Assembly (NCBI GenBank): GCA_964602455.1
Contig: CAZRRG010000002.1
Coordinates: forward strand, 3,205 to 67,204
Length of the DNA: 64,000 nucleotides
Direction: 5' to 3'
DNA from: JBBDIP01 sp964602455
GTDB taxonomy: Bacteria; Bacillota; Sulfobacillia; Fermentithermobacillales; Fermentithermobacillaceae
Positions 16,804-24,795 of the stretch are shown one piece after another. Position numbers and translations under genes: made by a program. Within the stretch, counting starts at the first letter, position 1. The number at the start of each line of letters is the position of its first letter. Under the pieces are notes generated by a model. The model was not told the DNA's origin and did not search any database. It was given only the letters and a program-made list of their open reading frames with translations.

Positions 16804-18135
16804 ATGACTGCCGCAGAACACTTTGGCGCAACAACCGCTGTGCCGGAACCGGCCCAGATACTGAGCGACCTGATACGTTTTGACACTCAGAACCCTCCGG
16901 GGAATGAGGGTCCTTGCATCCAGTACATCAAGAATCTCCTGGAAGGCGCAGGATACGAGTGCAGCCTGATAGCCAAGGACCCGGCACGGCCAAACCTGAT
17001 CTGCCGCGTGAAGGGCCAGGGCTCGGGTCCTCCGCTTCTCATGTACGGCCACGTTGATGTAGTCCCGACGACCGCCCAGGAGTGGCAAGTACCGCCCTTT
17101 GAGGGCCGCGTTGTGGACGGAGTTCTCTGGGGCCGGGGCGCCATCGATATGAAGGGCCCGCTGGCCATGATGATATCGGCTCTACTGCGGGCGCGAGCTG
17201 AAGGACGTACTTTCCCGACCGACGTGATATTCGCCGCGCTCTCGGATGAGGAAGCCGGAAGCAGCTTCGGCGCCCGATTCCTTGTGGAAGGGCATCCCTA
17301 CCTGTTCTCTGGGGTTAAGTACGGGATCGGAGAGTTTGGAGCAGCCACGGTCTACATCGCGGGGACCCGCCTCTACCCCATCATGATCGCGGAAAAGCAC
17401 GCCGCTTGGCTGAAGGCCACCGTTAAGGGCTCGGCCGGCCACGGCGCCCTCCATCAGCAGGGAGGCACTATGGCCACTCTGGCCAAGTTCCTCAAGGGTC
17501 TCGACAGCATGAGGCTGCCGGCTCACGTGACGCCGACCGCCCGGATGATGATCCGGGCCGCGGCCAAAGCATTGCCGTCCCCCTATGGCCCTCTGATCGG
17601 TCTCATGCAGGTCCCGGCCCTTGTTGACGCGTTGCTCGGGGTGATCGGCCCCTGCGGCGCCATGTTCCACCCGATACTGCACAACTCGGTGAATGCGACG
17701 ATCCTCCGCGGCGGAGATAAGGTGAATGTCGTTCCTCCAGAAGTGGATGTGGTACTCGATTGCAGGCTTCTCCCCGGGTACACGGTGGAGGATGTCATCG
17801 CCGAGATACGAGCCGCCACGGGCGTGGAGGTGTCCTTCGAGACTCTGTTGTGCGAGCCAGACCAGAGTGAACCCGACCTGGGCCTTTTCGATACGCTTGC
17901 CGGTGTGCTGGCGGAGTGCGATCCCGGCGGCAAGTGCATACCCATGCTCTTTCCTGCGGTGACCGACGGCAGATGGTTCTCCCGGCTCGGCATACAAACT
18001 TACGGGTTCACCCCCATGAACCTGCCACCGGATCTACCCTTCACTAAGGTCATCCATGGGTCCGATGAGCGAGTTCCCGTCGAAGCCCTCTCCTTCGGCG
18101 CCGACGCCATCTACAAGCTTCTGTTCAGGCTCTAG
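16804..18135 (+). CDS. M20-family metallopeptidase (ArgE/DapE/CPG2-like)
   Basis: A 443-residue protein. Catalytic-domain motifs of M20 enzymes are present in order: LLMYGHVDVVP (zinc His, with the catalytic Asp two residues on), WGRGAIDMKG (bridging Asp), FAALSDEEAGS (catalytic Glu plus zinc Glu), and the C-terminal VIHGSDERV. The dimerisation domain is inserted from about 190 to 330. It would remove an acyl or amino-acid group from a peptide-like substrate. ATG 16804 has GGGGGATGA upstream. It is transcribed alone, divergent from the MBL operon. Confidence 0.9.
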   Translation: MTAAEHFGATTAVPEPAQILSDLIRFDTQNPPGNEGPCIQYIKNLLEGAGYECSLIAKDPARPNLICRVKGQGSGPPLLMYGHVDVVPTTAQEWQVPPFEGRVVDGVLWGRGAIDMKGPLAMMISALLRARAEGRTFPTDVIFAALSDEEAGSSFGARFLVEGHPYLFSGVKYGIGEFGAATVYIAGTRLYPIMIAEKHAAWLKATVKGSAGHGALHQQGGTMATLAKFLKGLDSMRLPAHVTPTARMMIRAAAKALPSPYGPLIGLMQVPALVDALLGVIGPCGAMFHPILHNSVNATILRGGDKVNVVPPEVDVVLDCRLLPGYTVEDVIAEIRAATGVEVSFETLLCEPDQSEPDLGLFDTLAGVLAECDPGGKCIPMLFPAVTDGRWFSRLGIQTYGFTPMNLPPDLPFTKVIHGSDERVPVEALSFGADAIYKLLFRL

Positions 18136-18170
18136 ACTCACATCGGTAAACCGGTCCGGAGAGAAGAAAA

Positions 18171-18188
18171 CGCCCCCGTGCGGGGGCG
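18171..18188 (-). terminator. Intrinsic terminator of the GntR gene
   Basis: A 7-base-pair GC stem (CGCCCCC/GGGGGCG) with loop GTGC is followed on the minus strand by TTTTCTTCTC. It lies about 85 bases after the GntR stop and, on the plus strand, 35 bases after the M20 stop, so it may block both. Confidence 0.7.
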
Positions 18189-18271
18189 CCCTAGTATCTT
18201 AGCGTGTACTGGGGGGAGCCAGGTACACAGTATAGTAATCGTTGAGAGGGCGCGAAATATGAGGGTGTCCT

Positions 18272-18991
18272 TTACGGAACTCGTCGCCTTATGCGGAACC
18301 TCAAGGTAGAGGAGTCCTGGTAATTGAGGCAGATCGCAAGTACCTGCCCTCTGGGGCCGTAGTAGATCTCCTGGGCTCTCACAACCGGCTTGCCCTCGAA
18401 GGACGGGATCTCCTTCAGCACGCGAGCGGGAGCCATGACCGCGGAGAGGAGCGAGTCGACATGGTGCGCTGCAAAGCCCCCAAGCTTCAGGATCTCGTCA
18501 AGCGGCCTATCGAGCGTCCCCTCGTCAAGGGCGACGCCGACAAACGCCGCGGGCACGACATCGATGGAGTAGGATACGGGTGTTCCGCCTCTCTCATGTG
18601 TCCTCTCTAGCCTTAGGAGCGTGTCGCCCGCCCAGCTAAACCGCATCCTGAGCACCCGCGACATAGGCAGCATTGTGCATCCTATGAGTGTGGGGATCAT
18701 CCGTTCGGCTGCGGAACTCAGCGCGCTTTCACCCGGCGCAAGGCTGTCAAACGTGTAAGTCGTGCCGGGCACGTGAGAGGAGAGGAACGTGCCGACTCCG
18801 TGGCGAGCAAATATGGATCCTTCCTGCTCCAGAAGTCTGTGAGCCTCACGGATAGTGGTCCGCGAGACCTGGTAACGCTCCGCGAGCGCCATCTCTCCAG
18901 GAAGCCGCACCGTCTCGGTTGTCGATTGGGCGGAAAAGTCAGCCCTTATTCTCTGGGCTATCTGGGCGTAGAGCGGACGCCGGTCGCGCAC
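18272..18991 (-). CDS. GntR-family transcriptional regulator (HutC type, UTRA domain)
   Basis: A 239-residue protein. The N-terminal winged helix reads PLYAQIAQRIRADF, LPGEMALAERYQVSRTTIREA, HRLLEQEGSIFARHGVGTFL. The remaining 150 residues (RVLRMRFSWAGDTLLRLERT to EIYYGPRGQVLAICLNYQ) fit the ligand-binding UTRA fold of HutC-type regulators. GTG 18991 is preceded by AAGGAGG at ideal spacing; the frame is open for 58 more codons upstream without support. The neighbouring M20 peptidase gene, convergent with it, is a possible target, but no operator can be fixed from the sequence alone. Confidence 0.88.
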   Translation of the reverse strand: MRDRRPLYAQIAQRIRADFSAQSTTETVRLPGEMALAERYQVSRTTIREAHRLLEQEGSIFARHGVGTFLSSHVPGTTYTFDSLAPGESALSSAAERMIPTLIGCTMLPMSRVLRMRFSWAGDTLLRLERTHERGGTPVSYSIDVVPAAFVGVALDEGTLDRPLDEILKLGGFAAHHVDSLLSAVMAPARVLKEIPSFEGKPVVRAQEIYYGPRGQVLAICLNYQDSSTLRFRIRRRVP

Positions 18992-19170
18992 GACAGAGCC
19001 CTCCTTGATTCGACAATGTCCGACGGGTGGCACACGATGGGTATTCTGTGCGCTGAAATGCAAGTCCTCCAGGTAAAACGCCTCCTCACCCATCGACACC
19101 GTTCCCGTTGTAGCCCCATAGGGCCGCTTGTACACTGAGTGTGAGCATGACTCGAAGGGAGGCACGTGGG

Positions 19171-19542
19171 GTGTCCGAGCGGCTTAGCGACGACTACGTG
19201 GCGCGCCTTGAGTCGCTGGCAAGCCGTTTCTACCCGGGGCAGTACGTCGTGATCGACGAGTCTGTCGATGACTTGATCGGGAAGAGCGGCGTCCGCGCCA
19301 GCTTGGTCGTCAGTAACTTGCCGGGCCTTCGCCCTGACGTAGTGACGACGGTGGCCATGGTGTCCTTCCACCCCCTTGGCGTAAGGGGGATCCCGGAGTC
19401 CTGGCGCGAGGTACTGCTTGGCTCAAAGGAGCGCCCATGGCGAGTAGACCTGTATGTCCCCCGGAGCGACATCCCAAAGGTCAGGAGCTGTGTGCGCCAG
19501 CTGGACTCCAGAGCAGCGGTATTGCCTCTTCCACCGGCGTAG
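19171..19542 (+). CDS. Hypothetical protein
   Basis: A 123-residue protein of mixed alpha/beta character (RLESLASRFYPGQYVVIDES, PWRVDLYVPRSDIPKVRSCV). I recognise no family. GTG 19171 was chosen because AAGGGAGG lies 8 bases upstream; GTG 19141 and ATG 19147 lack a site. It is convergent with the phosphodiesterase gene, 5 bases away, and divergent from gntR. Confidence 0.55.
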   Translation: MSERLSDDYVARLESLASRFYPGQYVVIDESVDDLIGKSGVRASLVVSNLPGLRPDVVTTVAMVSFHPLGVRGIPESWREVLLGSKERPWRVDLYVPRSDIPKVRSCVRQLDSRAAVLPLPPA

Positions 19543-19547
19543 GGAGC

Positions 19548-20033
19548 TTACGAGGCCGTCCTGGAGAGGGTACAGATCCGTGCCTTGATCAGTGTTCGTG
19601 ACACCTCGAGGACAGCGCACGAAGCCTCGCCTCTCCTTGGGCTGTGGGGGCTGCCGGGATTCACAAAGAGTATGCCTTCCTTGCGAAACACCGTCGGAAC
19701 ATGGGTGTGCCCGAACACCGTAACATCCACGCCCAGGGCCTTGGATCTTTGAACGAGCAGCGCCAGATCATGTTTCACCCTGTACAGGTGGCCGTGGGTG
19801 AGGTATATGCGCTTTGACCCTACAGCAAGCATTTCCTCCGAAGGGCCCTTAACCATGTGATCGCAGTTGCCGGTGACAGCCACGACTTTGAGTCCGGCCC
19901 CCAGCCCGATCCTGTGGGCGTCCTCGTAGAAATCGCCGGCATGCAGCAGGAGTTCGGCGCCTTCCATGAGGCCAAGGCACTCCTCGACGGGTCTAAGGTC
20001 GCCGTGGGTGTCGGAGATGACGCCTATGATCAA
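19548..20033 (-). CDS. YfcE/MJ0936-family metallophosphoesterase
   Basis: A 161-residue protein with the full calcineurin-like metal set: VISDTHGD at residues 4-11, LLHAGDF, VTGNCD, LTHGHLY and VFGHTHVP. Family members hydrolyse phosphodiesters in vitro. The TTG start at 20033 overlaps the rdgB stop by 4 bases (TTGA) and has GGAGGAAGGG upstream; the frame is open further upstream but without support. In many Firmicutes this gene follows rph and rdgB, as here. Confidence 0.88.
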   Translation of the reverse strand: MIIGVISDTHGDLRPVEECLGLMEGAELLLHAGDFYEDAHRIGLGAGLKVVAVTGNCDHMVKGPSEEMLAVGSKRIYLTHGHLYRVKHDLALLVQRSKALGVDVTVFGHTHVPTVFRKEGILFVNPGSPHSPRRGEASCAVLEVSRTLIKARICTLSRTAS

Positions 20034-20647
20034 GCTAACCCTTCCTCCGCAAGCGCCGCCGCCATAAGGTTTCGAGTTACTACCTCCATGGCTCTTCGCC
20101 TGTGGCTCACCGAATCCTTCTCGGCGGCGCTGGCTTCTCCCATTGTCTTGCCAAGTTCCGGGCAGTAGAACAGAGGATCGTAGCCGAACCCGCCGCTCCC
20201 TCGAAGTTCCGTTGTTATGTACCCTTCCACTGTCCCCAGTCCTTCGGCCACGATGCCGCGCGGCGAGGCAATGCATATCGCGGAACGGTACCTCGCGGTC
20301 CTCTTAGGTTCAGGAACGCCCTCCATCTTCTTGAGGAGCAGCATGTTGTTGTCGTCGTCCGAGCCGGACTCGGAGAACCGGTGGGACTTGACCCCCGGCG
20401 CTCCATCCAGGAAATCCACTTCAAGACCCGAGTCCTCGGCCAGGCATAGCTTGCCGGACTCGGCCGCGGCCGCCATAGCCTTGATCCTGGCGTTCTCAAC
20501 AAAAGTGCTTCCCGTCTCTTCGACTGGAGAAAGGCCCTCTTCACTGCCGAGGGTAAGTGTAAGAGGCAAACCGGGCATAAGCTCGCTGAAGAGGCGAATG
20601 AACTCGCGGAGTTTGCCCTTATTGCTGGTGGCTAGAACAAGCTTCAC
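20030..20647 (-). CDS. rdgB: XTP/dITP diphosphatase (Ham1/RdgB)
   Basis: A 205-residue protein with the Ham1 signatures: LATSNKGKLREF at the start, EETGSTFVENARIKA, CLAEDSGLEVDFL and the closing SHRRRAME. It hydrolyses non-canonical purine triphosphates such as XTP and dITP to monophosphates, keeping them out of DNA and RNA. GTG 20647 overlaps the rph stop by 4 bases, and the next gene overlaps its own end by 4, so three genes are coupled. Confidence 0.95.
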   Translation of the reverse strand: MKLVLATSNKGKLREFIRLFSELMPGLPLTLTLGSEEGLSPVEETGSTFVENARIKAMAAAAESGKLCLAEDSGLEVDFLDGAPGVKSHRFSESGSDDDNNMLLLKKMEGVPEPKRTARYRSAICIASPRGIVAEGLGTVEGYITTELRGSGGFGYDPLFYCPELGKTMGEASAAEKDSVSHRRRAMEVVTRNLMAAALAEEGLA

Positions 20648-21381
20648 CGCTTGATACGCGAGGCGATCTCACCCAGCGCGTCGGCCTGGGCTTTCATGAG
20701 CTCGCGGATCCCCTCTTCCGCAAGCGAGAGGAGTTCCGTCAGCCTCTCCTTGCCGAAAGGAGCATGTTCGCCGGTACCCTGGACCTCGATAAACTCGCCG
20801 CGCCCCGTCATGACCACGTTCATATCCACTTCCGCAGTCGAGTCCTCAGAGTACCGGAGGTCAAGGACCGACTGGCCTTGGACGACTCCAACGCTTACGG
20901 CGGCGACGTAATCCGCAATCGGTATGACTTGCCATCCTTCAGTCTTCGCAAGCGTATCCAGGGCCAACGCAACGGCGACGAATCCTCCGGTGATAGACGC
21001 GGTCCGAGTCCCGCCATCCGCCTGGATGACATCGCAGTCAACCCAAATGGTCCTCTCCCCTATTGCGGCGAGGTCTACGGCAGCCCGCAAGCTTCTGCCG
21101 ATAAGCCGTTGGATCTCAACGGTCCGCCCGCCGGGTTTCCCGCGGGAGACCTCACGGGGCGTCCGTTGCTCGGTTGCGCCGGGAAGCATGGAGTACTCGG
21201 CGGTGAGCCAGCCCGATGAAGTACCCTTGACGAAAGGCGGCACCTTGTCTTCGATGCTAGCGCAGCAGATGACCTTGGTGTCGCCTGCCTCAACAAGGCA
21301 GGAGCCTGCCGGGTGCTTCAGGAACCCGGTGGTGATCTTGAAAGGTCGGAGATCTCTCGGGCTTCGGCCGTCGATCCGCAT
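20644..21381 (-). CDS. rph: Ribonuclease PH
   Basis: A 245-residue protein matching RNase PH over its full length: MRIDGRSPRDLRPFKI, GSCLVEAGDTKVICCASIE, GWLTAEYSMLPGATEQR, IGRSLRAAVDL, TIWVDCDVIQADGGTRTASI and LRYSEDSTAEVDMNVVMT. It trims tRNA 3' ends by phosphorolysis. The ATG has AAGGAGG upstream. It sits behind the DUF2179 gene in the marR unit. Confidence 0.97.
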   Translation of the reverse strand: MRIDGRSPRDLRPFKITTGFLKHPAGSCLVEAGDTKVICCASIEDKVPPFVKGTSSGWLTAEYSMLPGATEQRTPREVSRGKPGGRTVEIQRLIGRSLRAAVDLAAIGERTIWVDCDVIQADGGTRTASITGGFVAVALALDTLAKTEGWQVIPIADYVAAVSVGVVQGQSVLDLRYSEDSTAEVDMNVVMTGRGEFIEVQGTGEHAPFGKERLTELLSLAEEGIRELMKAQADALGEIASRIKR

Positions 21382-21397
21382 GCGAGTCCTCCTTCAG

Positions 21398-21916
21398 CTA
21401 CTTGTTCTTGCGGTAAGGAATAACGCCGCCCACTACGTCCTTGGTCTCCAGCACGGTCACGAAGGACCCGGGCGAGAACTCATCTATCAATGAAGTTAGC
21501 CTGGGCAGGGTCTTTCTATCCGTTGACACAAGGAGCACGGCCTTGGCGCCAGTCATGCCTTGGCCCTGCAGCACAGTGACTCCGTAACCGGTAGTTCGAA
21601 GCGCCTTGAGGAGATCGTCGGCGGTCCCGTTCGACGGGATCACTTGGCAAGTCACCTGGCCTATGGCCAGCCGCTCCTCGAGATAGCCGCCAAGTAGAGT
21701 GCCGGATGCAAAGCCCAGGCCATAGGCCAGGACCTTGATGGGATCGGAGATGTTCTGCATTATCCTGGACAACGCCACAATGTAGATGGTGGCTTCAACA
21801 AAACCTACTGCCGCGGCAGGGTACTTCTTCCCCCGCACGACCAAAAGCATTCTGACCGTGGCAAGGCTTACATCGAGAACCCTGGCACAAAAGATCAGGA
21901 GGTATTCGCCGATCAT
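21398..21916 (-). CDS. UPF0316/DUF2179 membrane protein
   Basis: A 172-residue protein with three N-terminal transmembrane segments (about 1-90, including RVLDVSLATVRMLLVVRGKK and GLGFASGTLLGGYLEERLA) and a soluble DUF2179 domain (about 95-165, GYGVTVLQGQGMTGAKAVLL, DEFSPGSFVTVLE). Function is unknown. It begins one base after the marR stop, so its expression probably follows MarR control. Confidence 0.85.
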   Translation of the reverse strand: MIGEYLLIFCARVLDVSLATVRMLLVVRGKKYPAAAVGFVEATIYIVALSRIMQNISDPIKVLAYGLGFASGTLLGGYLEERLAIGQVTCQVIPSNGTADDLLKALRTTGYGVTVLQGQGMTGAKAVLLVSTDRKTLPRLTSLIDEFSPGSFVTVLETKDVVGGVIPYRKNK

Positions 21917-22366
21917 TTACAGGACCTTTTCCTCGACCATCAGCGAGTGAAGCTTGTCGAGCGAGGCGCCTAGTTGCTCGATCTCGTTGGGTGTCAGCTT
22001 CTCCAGCATTGACGCCACATATCGTCGCCGGGCGGCAATAACCTCTTTGATGACGTCCTGTCCTTTCTCGGAAATGGAGAGCCTGATAACGCGACGGTCT
22101 TGGGCATCCCGGTTTCGCTCCAGGAAGCCGTTCTTCTCCATCCTGTCGATCAGATCCGTTGCCGTCGAGCAGGCCAGGAAGAGCTTCTCGCACAGCTCGC
22201 CCATCGTCATATTGGGCTGCTCTCGAAGAGCAAGCAGGGCATTGAACTGAGGGCTGGTAATACCGAAGTCAACGAGGATATCCCGTCCCCGCTTCTTGAT
22301 TATGAACGCCACGTGCCTCAGCAGGCGCTCAATCTTGGTAACCGAATCATTCAGCGCGTCGGGCAC
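21917..22366 (-). CDS. MarR-family transcriptional regulator
   Basis: A 149-residue winged-helix protein: ITSPQFNALLALREQ, TMGELCEKLFLACSTATDLI (recognition helix) and ERNRDAQDRRVIRLSISEKG (wing). A single Cys in the recognition helix (LACSTA) could make it redox-sensitive; that is inference. It starts at GTG 22366 behind GGAGGTG. It heads the unit marR, DUF2179, rph, rdgB, phosphodiesterase. Confidence 0.92.
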   Translation of the reverse strand: MPDALNDSVTKIERLLRHVAFIIKKRGRDILVDFGITSPQFNALLALREQPNMTMGELCEKLFLACSTATDLIDRMEKNGFLERNRDAQDRRVIRLSISEKGQDVIKEVIAARRRYVASMLEKLTPNEIEQLGASLDKLHSLMVEEKVL

Positions 22367-22426
22367 AGTAGGGCACCTCCTAGACGGAACGAAGCGGCAG
22401 TCTGCATTCTCCTCCCTGCCTAACTA

Positions 22427-22456
22427 AGAATAACAGCCGATGTACCATCTGTTCAA
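22427..22456 (-). promoter_or_regulatory. Promoter of the marR-rph-rdgB unit
   Basis: On the minus strand TTGAAC (22456-22451) and TATTCT (22432-22427) are 18 bases apart. The predicted start is about 55 bases before the marR GTG. Confidence 0.45.
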
Positions 22457-22550
22457 GTGCGGCGCTCTCCTTGTGGCAAACCACATCCATTTGCGACTCT
22501 GTCTAGCTGAGGTCGGGGATGGGGACACTTAGACAATGGAGGTGGCTTTG

Positions 22551-22721
22551 TTGAACGCGAAGACGACCAGCTGGACAACGGTTGGAGTAGGCACTCTCGT
22601 ATCTGCGGTAGGTCAGATGATGCATACTCCCCTGGGTACCGATATCCTCGGTTTCGGCCTAGCCCACATCATGTTGGGCCTTCTCGACATGGCAAGGCCA
22701 AGCACCCGCAGGCGGTCCTAA
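22551..22721 (+). CDS. Small membrane-type hypothetical protein
   Basis: A 56-residue hydrophobic protein (TTVGVGTLVSAVGQMMHTPL, DILGFGLAHIMLGLLDMA) with a basic tail RPSTRRRS. It probably spans the membrane once or twice. GGAGGTG lies 6 bases before the TTG at 22551; an in-frame ATG 15 bases earlier begins inside that site. A hairpin terminator follows 33 bases after the stop, which supports a real short transcript. No family recognised. Confidence 0.5.
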   Translation: MNAKTTSWTTVGVGTLVSAVGQMMHTPLGTDILGFGLAHIMLGLLDMARPSTRRRS

Positions 22722-22754
22722 GGTTCGAAAAGACTCCTCCAGCATCAAGAGGCA

Positions 22755-22787
22755 GGTCGCATGAAGCGACCGGCTTTCTTTTTCTCT
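22755..22787 (+). terminator. Intrinsic terminator after the small membrane protein
   Basis: GGTCGC (22755-22760), loop ATGAA and GCGACC (22766-22771) form a 6-base-pair stem, followed by GGCTTTCTTTTTCTC. It separates the small gene from the DUF5320 operon promoter. Confidence 0.65.
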
Positions 22788-22794
22788 TAAGTTA

Positions 22795-22848
22795 TTGACA
22801 TATGCCGAAAACGGGATATGATAACGGTGTAAATGGCATATGTCATAA
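22795..22848 (+). promoter_or_regulatory. Promoter of the DUF5320-DUF134-NifX-MinD operon with flanking inverted repeat
   Basis: A consensus TTGACA (22795-22800), a 16-base gap and TATGAT (22817-22822). GACATATGCC (22797-22806) overlaps the -35 box, and its exact inverse GGCATATGTC (22835-22844) lies just past the expected transcription start. A related half, GGGATATGATAA (22813-22824), covers the -10. A dimeric regulator bound to these sites would be expected to repress. The DUF134 protein of the operon is a candidate, by inference only. Confidence 0.7.
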
Positions 22849-22868
22849 ACCAATAGGAGGTGACATTG

Positions 22869-23126
22869 ATGCCCGGAAGAGACGGAACAGGACCACTGGG
22901 TTGCGGCGCAATGACGGGAAGAGGCCTGGGAGGTTGCTTGGGAGTGCAGTACGGCAGGGGTGTATACGGTGGACGGCGTGGATGCGGCACCGGACGCGGC
23001 CTCGGCCTTGGCAGATTCCTCGCGGCAGGTCAGATGCCATCCAGGCGGGAAATCCTCAACGATGAGAAGGAGAGACTCGAACAGAGGCTCTCGATCGTGA
23101 CCAAGAGCCTAGAGAATCTGGAGTGA
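22869..23126 (+). CDS. DUF5320 protein, small Gly-rich
   Basis: An 85-residue protein of the DUF5320 type. It opens MPGRDGTGPLGCGAMTGRGL, then has a Gly/Arg/Tyr-rich segment with Cys residues, and ends in a coiled-coil helix (SRREILNDEKERLEQRLSIV). Such proteins are regularly found beside NifX-like and MinD-ferredoxin genes; their role is unknown. AGGAGGTGA lies upstream of the ATG. It is the first gene of the operon. Confidence 0.82.
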   Translation: MPGRDGTGPLGCGAMTGRGLGGCLGVQYGRGVYGGRRGCGTGRGLGLGRFLAAGQMPSRREILNDEKERLEQRLSIVTKSLENLE

Positions 23127-23133
23127 CCAAAGT

Positions 23134-23165
23134 GAAAGCCATAGGAGAAAACTCCTTTGGCTTTC
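23134..23165 (+). promoter_or_regulatory. Strong intra-operon hairpin between DUF5320 and DUF134 genes
   Basis: GAAAGCCA-T-AGGAG (23134-23147), loop AAAA and CTCCT-T-TGGCTTTC (23152-23165) form 13 base pairs around one T-T mismatch. It is not followed by a T-run, so a processing or mRNA-stability element, or a partial attenuator, is likelier than a full terminator. Confidence 0.6.
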
Positions 23166-23187
23166 GCTCTGAAATTGGGGTGATCGA

Positions 23188-23559
23188 ATGCCCAGACCGC
23201 GGAAGTGGAGAAAGGTCTGCCGCCTGCCGGGGAACGCCCGTTTCGGGCCGTTAGGCGGCATGAACAACGCAAGCGACGTGGTCACAATGTCGGTGGACGA
23301 GTACGAAGCGATACGTCTCATTGATACGGAAGGCTTCACACAGGAAGAATCCGCTCAACAGATGAACGTGGCCCGTTCCACAGTTCAGGGAATCTACGAT
23401 AGCGCCAGGAGGAAGCTGGCCGATTCCCTGGTCCACGGAAAGGTCCTGGTCATTGAGGGCGGAGAGTACATCCTCTGCGACGGGCTGGAAGAGTCCTGCA
23501 GATGCGGTGGCTGCTATAGGCACCGGCATGGCCAAGGGGCACGATGGGACGGTAAATAG
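23188..23559 (+). CDS. DUF134 (UPF0251) DNA-binding protein
   Basis: A 123-residue protein. MPRPRKWRKVCRLPGNARFG is the typical start of DUF134. The middle (VDEYEAIRLIDTEGFTQEES, NVARSTVQGIYDSARRKLAD) is a sigma-70-region-4-like helix-turn-helix. The tail ESCRCGGCYRHRHG, with three Cys and two His, could bind a metal or iron-sulfur cluster. GGGGTGA precedes the ATG. Its position suggests it regulates this operon. Confidence 0.85.
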   Translation: MPRPRKWRKVCRLPGNARFGPLGGMNNASDVVTMSVDEYEAIRLIDTEGFTQEESAQQMNVARSTVQGIYDSARRKLADSLVHGKVLVIEGGEYILCDGLEESCRCGGCYRHRHGQGARWDGK

Positions 23560-23575
23560 CGAAGGAGGAATCTGC

Positions 23576-23965
23576 ATGAAGGTCGGTATTTCCAGCAGCG
23601 GAAAGGACAGCTCGGCTATGGTGGACCCCCGCTTTGGCCGCTGCGAGTTCTTCGCAATATGTGAGACTGATGATGGCTCCTACCGGTTCATTAGGAACAA
23701 TGCTCAGGACGCTGGAGGCGGAGCGGGCATAGCCGCGGCCCAGCAGTTAATTGACGAGAATGTTGAGGTAGTGTTGACCGGGAGCTTGGGTCCTAACGCA
23801 TACAGGGTGATCGAGAGCGCCGGAATAAGGGCCTACCGCGTCGGCAGTGTAGCGCTTGAGGAAGCGGTCAACCTCTTGAGTGGCGCGAAGCTGGAGGCGA
23901 TTCTCGAGGCGGGCCCTGCGCATGTTGGCGTGCGGCAGGGTCCTCGCGGAGGTCTTAGTAAGTGA
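23576..23965 (+). CDS. NifX/NifB-C-terminal-like iron-molybdenum cluster-binding protein
   Basis: A 129-residue protein of the dinitrogenase FeMo-cofactor-biosynthesis fold: MKVGISSSGKDSSAMVDPRF, GRCEFFAICE, GAGIAAAQQLIDENVEVVLT and IESAGIRAYRVGS. Members bind metal-sulfur clusters or cofactor precursors. No nitrogenase structural genes are present, so a general Fe-S or Mo-cluster role is likelier than nitrogen fixation. AAGGAGG lies before the ATG. Its stop overlaps the next gene's GTG by 4 bases. Confidence 0.88.
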   Translation: MKVGISSSGKDSSAMVDPRFGRCEFFAICETDDGSYRFIRNNAQDAGGGAGIAAAQQLIDENVEVVLTGSLGPNAYRVIESAGIRAYRVGSVALEEAVNLLSGAKLEAILEAGPAHVGVRQGPRGGLSK

Positions 23966-24795
23966 ACCTTTGTGTGCTCAGCGGAAAGGGCGGCACGGGC
24001 AAGACAACCGTTGCGGTGAACCTGGCCGTACTGCTGAAGGCTGAGTACTACGATTGCGACGTCGAGGAGCCAAACGGGTTTCTCTTCCTGAGGCCCGCCG
24101 GAGTTAAGGCGGAGCATACGGTTGTGGACTACCCATCTATTGATCAGTCCAAGTGTACGTTGTGCGGACAATGCGCGCGGGCATGTCAGTTCAGCGCCCT
24201 CGCCTCCACGAAAAAAGGCGTGATCCTTTTTGAGGGTCTGTGTCACGGCTGCCACGCCTGCGAAATCGTGTGTGAGCCAAAAGCCATATCCTTCGAGAAG
24301 CGCTCCGTCGGCGTGGTCGAGAGAGGAGAGGGACTCGGCATCCTCTGCGCGCGGGGAGTGCTCAACGTGGGCGAGCACATGGCTGTTCCTGTTGTAAGGC
24401 ACCTGCTTGCGGGTCTCCAAGAGTCCCGAAACGCGATCCTCGACTGCGCTCCCGGTACCTCCTGTAACGTCGTGAACACGCTCCGGCACGCGGACACAGC
24501 CCTTATCGTTACAGAACCTACTCTGTTTGGATTACACGACATGGCGATTGCCGTGGAGCTCTTAAGGCAAAGAAACATCCCGTTCGCCGTAGTCCTCAAC
24601 AAGAGCCAAGACAATGATGACATCATAACCCGGTACTGCGCTGATAACGGCATCAAAGTGCTGGGCCGAATCCCCTTTTCCCGCATTGCCGCCCAAGAGT
24701 ACTCCAAAGGCCGGCTCTTAATCGATCTACCCGATTACCGGCAAGTGTATGAACACATCGCCAGTGAGGTTAGGGAGGCATTTCCATGGAGCTAG
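23962..24795 (+). CDS. MinD/Mrp-type P-loop ATPase with ferredoxin insert (first of two)
   Basis: A 277-residue protein. A deviant Walker A, LSGKGGTGKTTVAVN, opens the protein and DCDVEEPNG follows. A two-cluster ferredoxin insert lies at about 60-110 (CTLCGQCARACQFSAL and CHGCHACEIVCEPKAI, both C-x2-C-x2-C-x3-C), then DCAPGTSC and TEPTLFGLHD. Such ATPases are thought to assemble or carry Fe-S clusters or couple ATP to electron transfer. GTG 23962 overlaps the NifX-like stop (GTGA), and its end overlaps the second ATPase by 10 bases. Confidence 0.9.
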   Translation: MNLCVLSGKGGTGKTTVAVNLAVLLKAEYYDCDVEEPNGFLFLRPAGVKAEHTVVDYPSIDQSKCTLCGQCARACQFSALASTKKGVILFEGLCHGCHACEIVCEPKAISFEKRSVGVVERGEGLGILCARGVLNVGEHMAVPVVRHLLAGLQESRNAILDCAPGTSCNVVNTLRHADTALIVTEPTLFGLHDMAIAVELLRQRNIPFAVVLNKSQDNDDIITRYCADNGIKVLGRIPFSRIAAQEYSKGRLLIDLPDYRQVYEHIASEVREAFPWS

